DNA of 5,842 nucleotides, from the NCBI GenBank assembly GCA_021792815.1, contig JAJYTX010000207.1:1-5842 (forward strand). Direction: 5' to 3'. Positions 1 to 5,842 of this stretch are shown here, piece by piece. The notes under the pieces are model-generated. The model was not told where the DNA came from. It saw only the letters and a program-made list of their open reading frames with translations, and did not search any database. The stretch comes from Pseudomonadota bacterium. GTDB lineage: Bacteria > Pseudomonadota > Gammaproteobacteria > Steroidobacterales > Steroidobacteraceae. How positions within the stretch are numbered: position 1 is the first letter of the stretch; each line of letters begins with the position of its first letter. A program made the position numbers and the translations under genes.

Positions 1-1
1 C

Positions 2-1048
2 CGCTGGATGACTCTCCGGGTGCTGCGGCGCATCGATACGCTGGTGCGCGAGGGCGCGACGGTCGTCGGCAGGCGGCCGGAGGGAACACCCAGCCTGCGG
101 GACGACGCGCTGCAGTTCCGGACATTGGCGCAGCGGCTGTTCGGTCCGCCCGGCACGGCGACGGTTCGCGTGCTCGGCCGAGGCAGGATATTCACCAGCG
201 GATCGCTGCGCGATGCGTTGCGGGCGCTCGGGCTGCAGCCTGAATTCGATGATTCGAGCGCTCGCGGCGACACGCGGGTACGCGCCACAGGGCGTGTGCT
301 CGACCGAGGCGAACTGTTCTTCGTGAGCAACCGGCAGAATCGGCGCGTCCGGCTGACCGGAAGCTTCCGGGTGACCGGTTATGCGCCAGAGCTGTGGAAT
401 CCGGTCACGGGCGCAGTCCAACCGGTCAGCTACCGCATCGCGAACGGCCGTACCCGGGTCCCGCTGCGGCTCGGGCCGTACGGCTCGACATTCGTGGTGT
501 TTCGCAAGCCGGCCAAGACCGCCTCGGTGCGCCTGCCGGGGGCGAGCGTGCGCAGGTTGATGACGCTGCACGGCCCCTGGCGGCTCGCCTTCCAGGCCGG
601 ACGGGGTGCGCCGGCGACGATCGTGATGCCGCATCTGGCGTCGTGGTCCGTCAGCAGGCTGACGGGCGTGAAGTACTTTTCCGGCACGGCGACGTATACC
701 CGGACCTGGCGGCTGCCGGAACAGCCGCCGGGCGCCCGGGTGGTGCTCGATCTCGGCCAGGTGCGTGAGCTGGCGCAGGTGCGTGTCAATGGCAGAGAGG
801 CTGGCATCGTGTGGACGCCGCCGTTTCGCCTGGACATCACCCGGTACGTCCACCCGGGGCAGAACACCCTCTCGATCGCCGTGACCAACCTGTGGGTGAA
901 TCGCCTGATCGGGGATCAGCAGCCGGACGTCGCCCGCAAATATACCTTCACGACGATACCGACATACGAACCCGATGCGCCGCTGCGCAGCTCGGGCCTT
1001 CTCGGTCCGGTGCGGCTCGAGCGGGTTTCTGCCCGGGTCCGGAGGTGA
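2..1048 (+). CDS. GH106-type alpha-L-rhamnosidase, C-terminal part (5' end outside window)
   Basis: This is the C-terminal 348 residues of a secreted-type glycoside hydrolase that would cleave terminal alpha-L-rhamnose from rhamnosides. The frame is open to the left edge (Arg-Trp precede the Met at 8), and full-length family members are roughly 1000 residues or more. That Met is therefore internal, and the catalytic region and any signal peptide are not visible. Numbering from the Met at 8: residues 1-75 fit the end of the catalytic region, with MTLRVLRRIDTLVREGATVVG and a following PSL resembling the stretch usual in this family. Residues about 100-170 form a beta-rich segment (ELWNPVTG). 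Residues about 185-340 form a jelly-roll sugar-binding domain like that of GH2 enzymes, with GPWRLAF (189-195), FSGTATYTRTW (224-234), VRVNG (258-262), TNLWVNRLIGD (293-303) and SSGLLGPVRL (328-337). These last motifs are characteristic of bacterial GH106 proteins. The stop overlaps the ribosome binding site of the next gene, so the two are probably co-transcribed. Assignment to GH106 rather than another rhamnosidase family is by motif memory. Confidence 0.85.
   Translation, partial: RWMTLRVLRRIDTLVREGATVVGRRPEGTPSLRDDALQFRTLAQRLFGPPGTATVRVLGRGRIFTSGSLRDALRALGLQPEFDDSSARGDTRVRATGRVLDRGELFFVSNRQNRRVRLTGSFRVTGYAPELWNPVTGAVQPVSYRIANGRTRVPLRLGPYGSTFVVFRKPAKTASVRLPGASVRRLMTLHGPWRLAFQAGRGAPATIVMPHLASWSVSRLTGVKYFSGTATYTRTWRLPEQPPGARVVLDLGQVRELAQVRVNGREAGIVWTPPFRLDITRYVHPGQNTLSIAVTNLWVNRLIGDQQPDVARKYTFTTIPTYEPDAPLRSSGLLGPVRLERVSARVRR
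1041..1048 (+). promoter_or_regulatory. Ribosome binding site of the kinase gene, overlapping the upstream stop
   Basis: GGAGGTGA is a near-perfect Shine-Dalgarno sequence ending 9 bases before the ATG at 1058. Its last three bases are the TGA stop of the rhamnosidase, so a terminating ribosome sits on the site, which suggests translational coupling. The ATG at 1048 that overlaps the stop is in a different frame and is not the kinase start. Confidence 0.8.
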
Positions 1049-1057
1049 TGCGAGTCC

Positions 1058-2461
1058 ATGCTGCCGGGCAGAGTCATCGTGTTGGATGTCGGCAAGACGC
1101 TCGCGAAGCTCAGCCTCTGGTCCGAGGAGGGACGGGTCATCGAGCAGCACGAGCGATACAATGCACGCGTCGAGAGCGGGGGGCGGCAGGCGCTCGATAC
1201 CGAGGGCATCGAGCGGTGGGTGGAGCAGATCCTGCGCCACTTCGCCCGGCGCGGTCCGGTCTCGGCGATCGTTCCGGTGGCCCATGGCGCCGCCGCAGCG
1301 GTGCTGCGCGCCGGGCGACTCGCCTGTCCGGTGGCCGATTACGAAGATCCTGTTCCGCAGGACGTGCGTGCCGCCTACGATGCGCAGCGCGACGCGTTCG
1401 TCCTCACCGGTTCGCCCGCGCTCCCGGACGGCCTCAATCTGGGTGTGCAGCTGTATCGCCTGGAGCAGGAGCAGCCCGGGTTGCTCACCGGGGACGCCTG
1501 CATCGTGACCTGGCCGCAGTATTGGGCGTGGAGACTCAGCGGCGTGGCGGCCTGCGAGGTGAGCAGCCTCGGCTGCCATACGGATCTGTGGCGACCGGGC
1601 GAACGCGGCCCTTCAGCCATCGCCCGTGAGCGGGGCTGGTTCGCCCGGCTCGCGCCCGTGCGCCGCGCAGACGAGCGGCTCGGCTCGTTGAGCGATGAAT
1701 GGGCGCTTCGCACGGGGCTGTCGGCCGAGGTCAGCATTTACTGCGGTGTCCACGATTCCAATGCGGCGTTGCTCGCGGCTCGCGGCTTCACCGATACCGC
1801 CGCTGCGGAAGTCACCGTGATCTCGACCGGCACCTGGTTCGTCGCCATGCGGTTGGCGCAGGCCGCCACAGCCGATTGGGCCGCGCTGCCCGAATCGCGC
1901 GATTGCCTCGTGAACGTGGATGTCGAGGGCCGTCCGATTCCGTCGGCACGCTTCATGGGCGGACGGGAGCTGGAACGGATCGGCGGCTTGGGGGTTGCGG
2001 ATGCACAGGCAGCCCTGCAGGCCCTGCCCGAGGTGCTCGAGACCGGTGCGATGGCCTTGCCGGGCTGGGTGCCGGGCGTGGGCCCCTATGGGCAGTCTCG
2101 GGCACGGTGGCTGCACGAGCCTCGCAATCCGGCGGCGCGTGCGGCTGCCGTCGGACTCTACGCGGCGCTGATGATGGACACCTCTCTGGAGCTGATCGGC
2201 TCGAGCGGCTCTCTGATCGTCGAAGGCCGGTTTGCCGGCACGGACCTCTTCGTGAGGGCGCTGGCTGCGCTACGAGCCGATGCGCAGGTGCTGGTGAACG
2301 GCGACGAGGAAAGCGCAGTGCCTTACGGGGCGCTGCGCCTGCTCGATCCGACGGTGCGTCCGCCCGGGGCATTGCGGCGGATAGCGCCTCTCGAGGCCGA
2401 CCTGACGCCGTACAAGGCGCGCTGGCGGGAGGCCGCGGAGCAGCGGGAGTGCGCCGCGTGA
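1058..2461 (+). CDS. FGGY-family carbohydrate kinase, probable L-rhamnulose kinase
   Basis: A complete 467-residue cytoplasmic sugar kinase of the FGGY (ASKHA fold) family, close to the usual 450-500 residues. It would transfer the ATP gamma-phosphate to a ketose. The N-terminal phosphate loop is VLDVGKTLAKLSLW (8-21), with Asp10. The probable catalytic base is Asp233 in CGVHDSNAALL (229-239). The second phosphate motif is STGTW (256-260). The adenosine-side segment is LIVEGRFAGTDLF (386-398), where many FGGY enzymes have a Gly-Gly-Gly run. The motifs are unlike classical E. coli RhaB and resemble the uncharacterised subgroup named after a Novosphingobium aromaticivorans kinase. The ATG at 1058 is chosen because a strong ribosome binding site precedes it and the N-terminal motif starts directly after. 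Substrate L-rhamnulose is inferred from the rhamnosidase before it and the rhamnulose-1-phosphate aldolase after it. L-fuculose or another ketose cannot be excluded. Family confidence is high, substrate moderate. Confidence 0.9.
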   Translation: MLPGRVIVLDVGKTLAKLSLWSEEGRVIEQHERYNARVESGGRQALDTEGIERWVEQILRHFARRGPVSAIVPVAHGAAAAVLRAGRLACPVADYEDPVPQDVRAAYDAQRDAFVLTGSPALPDGLNLGVQLYRLEQEQPGLLTGDACIVTWPQYWAWRLSGVAACEVSSLGCHTDLWRPGERGPSAIARERGWFARLAPVRRADERLGSLSDEWALRTGLSAEVSIYCGVHDSNAALLAARGFTDTAAAEVTVISTGTWFVAMRLAQAATADWAALPESRDCLVNVDVEGRPIPSARFMGGRELERIGGLGVADAQAALQALPEVLETGAMALPGWVPGVGPYGQSRARWLHEPRNPAARAAAVGLYAALMMDTSLELIGSSGSLIVEGRFAGTDLFVRALAALRADAQVLVNGDEESAVPYGALRLLDPTVRPPGALRRIAPLEADLTPYKARWREAAEQRECAA

Positions 2462-2526
2462 GCCGCACCGTCGACACGCTGCGGCGCGTTGCCAGAGGAT
2501 CCGTGCCGGGGCGACAGGCGCGGCTC

Positions 2527-2533
2527 GGGAGGG
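2527..2533 (+). promoter_or_regulatory. Ribosome binding site deciding the GTG start of the permease gene
   Basis: GGGAGGG lies 7 bases before the GTG at 2541 but only 1 base before the in-frame GTG at 2535. Normal spacing favours 2541 as the start. Confidence 0.6.
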
Positions 2534-2540
2534 TGTGTTA

Positions 2541-3857
2541 GTGGACGCCGATCAACGGCGCGCGGCGGCGCCTCTCGGCGTGGCGACGGCCGAGGACTGG
2601 AAAAACACCATCCTCGCGGGGCTCGCCAACTATATCGACGGCGGGTCCATCGTGGCCGGTTCGGCGGCGCTCGCCCTGTGGGTGTCGGCATTTCACCTCA
2701 GCCCCACCTTCGTCGGACTGATCGGCGCGTTCAGCGCCAATGCGATTTCGGCCGGCATCGGCGCGCTCATCGGCGGGTGGCTCTGCGACCGGGTCGGCCG
2801 TAAGAAGATCTACCAGTACGACATGCTCTTCTATGCCTTCGGCATGCTGTGGCTGGTCTTTGCCGTGCGCCCCTGGATGATCGTCGTGGGATTCGTGCTG
2901 GTCGGTCTCGCGGTGGGGGCGGACATCCCGGCGTCGTGGTCCCTGATCGCGGAGCTGGCGCCGCAGAACGAGCGGGGCAAGCACAGCGGGGTCGCCCAGG
3001 TGCTGTGGTATCTCGGACCGGTGGTCGTGCTGCTGCTGTCGCTCGCGCTCGCGCCGCTCGGCGTGCTCGGCGCGCGCATCGTGTTTGCGCACCTGGCGCT
3101 GATTGCGGTGGTTCTCACCGTGCTGCGCTCCGGCATGAAGGAATCCGCGCTGTGGCGCGAGGCCAAGGCCGCGGATCAAAGGCGCTGCGTCGGGCCCGCG
3201 GACCAGGCTTCCCCGTGCTCACGGACGCGGCTGCGGCAGTTGTTCGATGCGCGCAGCCTGAAATCGCTGCTGTTCCTGATCGGCATGTACGGCATCTGGA
3301 ATCTCTGGGCCGGCACCAACGGATTTTTCTTCCCGTACATCCTGCGCACCGTGGGCGCCCAGAGCCAGGCGGCGAGCGTCGCGCTGCAGGCCGGGGGCTT
3401 CACGGTGGCGATGCTCTCGATCAGCCTGGTGTTCATGCGCTTTTCCGACCGGGTCAGCCAGCGCACGATGATGGGCCTGGCTGGAGTGTTGCAGGTGGCC
3501 GGAATGGTGCTGCTCGCGGTATTCCCGCTCACCACCCCGGTCGCGCTCGGCTATCAGTTCCTGCTGCAGTTCGGCGGTGGCTTCGGGCAACAGTCGTTCT
3601 TCCAGCTGTGGAGCGCCGAGCTGTTCCCGACGCTGTTGCGCAGCACCGCGCAGGGAGTGATGTTCGCGGTGGTACGGATCGGTCTCGGATTATGGAGTTT
3701 CTTCGTGCCGGTGCTCACCGCCACGGGCTTCACCCGGCTCGCCTGGATCCTGACCGGTTTCGTCGCGCTGAGCAGTCTGATCGGGTTTCTCGGCGCGCCG
3801 GGCAACGAAGGCAAATCGCTGCGGGAGATCGAGGCGCAGCAGGTCGGCGCGGAGTGA
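2541..3857 (+). CDS. MFS sugar permease, probable L-rhamnose or rhamnoside transporter
   Basis: A 438-residue inner-membrane transporter of the major facilitator superfamily, sugar-porter-like. About 12 hydrophobic segments are visible in two halves (roughly residues 23-195 and 240-417), joined by a hydrophilic central loop at about 196-240. Signature motifs are present: GGWLCDRVGRKK (79-90 region) between TM2 and TM3; AELAPQNERGK (138-147) after TM4, matching the Pro...Arg-Gly loop; and SAELFPTLLRSTAQG (358-372) before TM11, matching the E-x-F-P-T-x-x-R motif. The C-terminus GKSLREIE (424-431) resembles the GKSLEEIE tail of sugar porters. The GTG at 2541 is preferred over 2535 because of ribosome binding site spacing. 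It lies 79 bases after the kinase stop in the same direction. Import of L-rhamnose by proton symport is inferred from the neighbours; MFS permeases called RhaY are predicted in other rhamnose clusters, but I cannot show that this is an orthologue. A rhamnose disaccharide or another sugar acid or polyol is possible. Confidence 0.88.
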   Translation: MDADQRRAAAPLGVATAEDWKNTILAGLANYIDGGSIVAGSAALALWVSAFHLSPTFVGLIGAFSANAISAGIGALIGGWLCDRVGRKKIYQYDMLFYAFGMLWLVFAVRPWMIVVGFVLVGLAVGADIPASWSLIAELAPQNERGKHSGVAQVLWYLGPVVVLLLSLALAPLGVLGARIVFAHLALIAVVLTVLRSGMKESALWREAKAADQRRCVGPADQASPCSRTRLRQLFDARSLKSLLFLIGMYGIWNLWAGTNGFFFPYILRTVGAQSQAASVALQAGGFTVAMLSISLVFMRFSDRVSQRTMMGLAGVLQVAGMVLLAVFPLTTPVALGYQFLLQFGGGFGQQSFFQLWSAELFPTLLRSTAQGVMFAVVRIGLGLWSFFVPVLTATGFTRLAWILTGFVALSSLIGFLGAPGNEGKSLREIEAQQVGAE

Positions 3858-3958
3858 CTCGGGCGATGCCGTCAGATCATGGCACTCGTGTGTCGAGCGG
3901 TGAGCGAACGGCGTCGCTGAGGAGCGGCTGGATGATGTTTCTTTCCCGGAGCGGTCGA

Positions 3959-3974
3959 CGGGCTGTGTGGCCCG
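3959..3974 (+). other. Short GC hairpin before the aldolase-dehydrogenase gene
   Basis: A 5-bp perfect inverted repeat, CGGGC (3959-3963) and GCCCG (3970-3974), encloses the loop TGTGTG in the 148-base gap between the permease and fusion genes. It ends 18 bases before the ribosome binding site. No T run follows, so it is not a standard intrinsic terminator. Such short GC stems are common by chance at this base composition, and a role in translation or RNA stability is only a possibility. Confidence 0.2.
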
Positions 3975-3992
3975 GCGCTGCGCCATTGACAT

Positions 3993-3997
3993 AGGAA
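3993..3997 (+). promoter_or_regulatory. Ribosome binding site of the aldolase-dehydrogenase gene
   Basis: AGGAA ends 8 bases before the ATG at 4006 and sits in a short AT-rich island (about 3985-4007) that contrasts with the GC-rich surroundings. It supports ATG 4006 over the in-frame GTG at 3967. Confidence 0.65.
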
Positions 3998-4005
3998 ATA
4001 GCTTT

Positions 4006-5842
<1,837 letters not shown>

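Noticed and set aside
8..10. ATG at 8 as the true start of the first gene
   Set aside because: The frame is open upstream to the edge, there is no ribosome binding site visible in the 7 bases before it, and the protein matches only the C-terminal part of a much longer family.
811..1629. Plus-strand frame bridging the rhamnosidase and kinase, including an ATG at 1048 overlapping the stop
   Set aside because: The product is low-complexity Arg/Ala/Gly-rich. The kinase frame from 1058 carries the FGGY motifs and the ribosome binding site spacing fits 1058.
2462..2485. Inverted repeat GCCGCA...TGCGGC just after the kinase stop, as a possible terminator
   Set aside because: Only a 6-bp stem with a 12-base loop and no following T run; the permease continues in the same direction 79 bases after the kinase.
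3903..3918. Stem AGCGA/TCGCT with a T-rich stretch further on, as a terminator of the permease
   Set aside because: The stem is only 5 bp and the T-rich stretch begins about 20 bases later, so it does not form an intrinsic terminator.
3986..3991. TTGACA as a -35 promoter box
   Set aside because: A -10 box at the usual 16-18 base spacing would fall inside the coding start (about 4008-4015), where the bases do not resemble TATAAT.
2849..3994. 381-codon plus-strand frame overlapping the permease
   Set aside because: It is Arg- and Ala-rich, has no membrane segments or domain, and overlaps the permease gene in another frame, so it is a codon-bias artefact.

Overview
The window is a high-GC, single-strand stretch of bacterial DNA. 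Four plus-strand genes are packed head to tail and occupy almost all of it. The layout reads as the core of an L-rhamnose utilisation cluster. GC-rich codon use, clear Shine-Dalgarno sites and this gene set fit a proteobacterium such as a sphingomonad or a Steroidobacter/Xanthomonadales-like organism. That placement is an inference from style and gene content, because no rRNA or other taxonomic marker is present.

Layout: (1) 2-1048 is the C-terminal third or so of a large GH106-type alpha-L-rhamnosidase whose start lies left of the window. (2) 1058-2461 is an FGGY-family sugar kinase, the presumed L-rhamnulose kinase, beginning 9 bases after the rhamnosidase stop; its ribosome binding site overlaps that stop. 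(3) 2541-3857 is a 12-TM major facilitator sugar permease with a GTG start. (4) 4006 to the right edge is a fused class II rhamnulose-1-phosphate aldolase/short-chain dehydrogenase (RhaEW type), cut by the window end about 80-100 residues before its expected C-terminus. The gaps are 9, 79 and 148 bases. No RNA gene, CRISPR array, insertion sequence or convincing terminator was seen.

How the genes fit together: the rhamnosidase would release L-rhamnose from plant or microbial rhamnosides, and the permease would import rhamnose or a rhamnoside. After isomerisation by an enzyme not encoded here, the kinase would make L-rhamnulose 1-phosphate. The aldolase half of the fusion would split this to dihydroxyacetone phosphate and L-lactaldehyde, and the dehydrogenase half would convert the lactaldehyde. 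The isomerase, a mutarotase and a regulator are not in the window and would be expected just outside it.

I do not see an entirely new system. The points worth attention are a kinase with non-standard FGGY motifs, an SDR domain that seems to lack the usual catalytic Asn, a permease of unproven substrate, and the 148-base gap in front of the fusion gene, which may hold a regulatory site.
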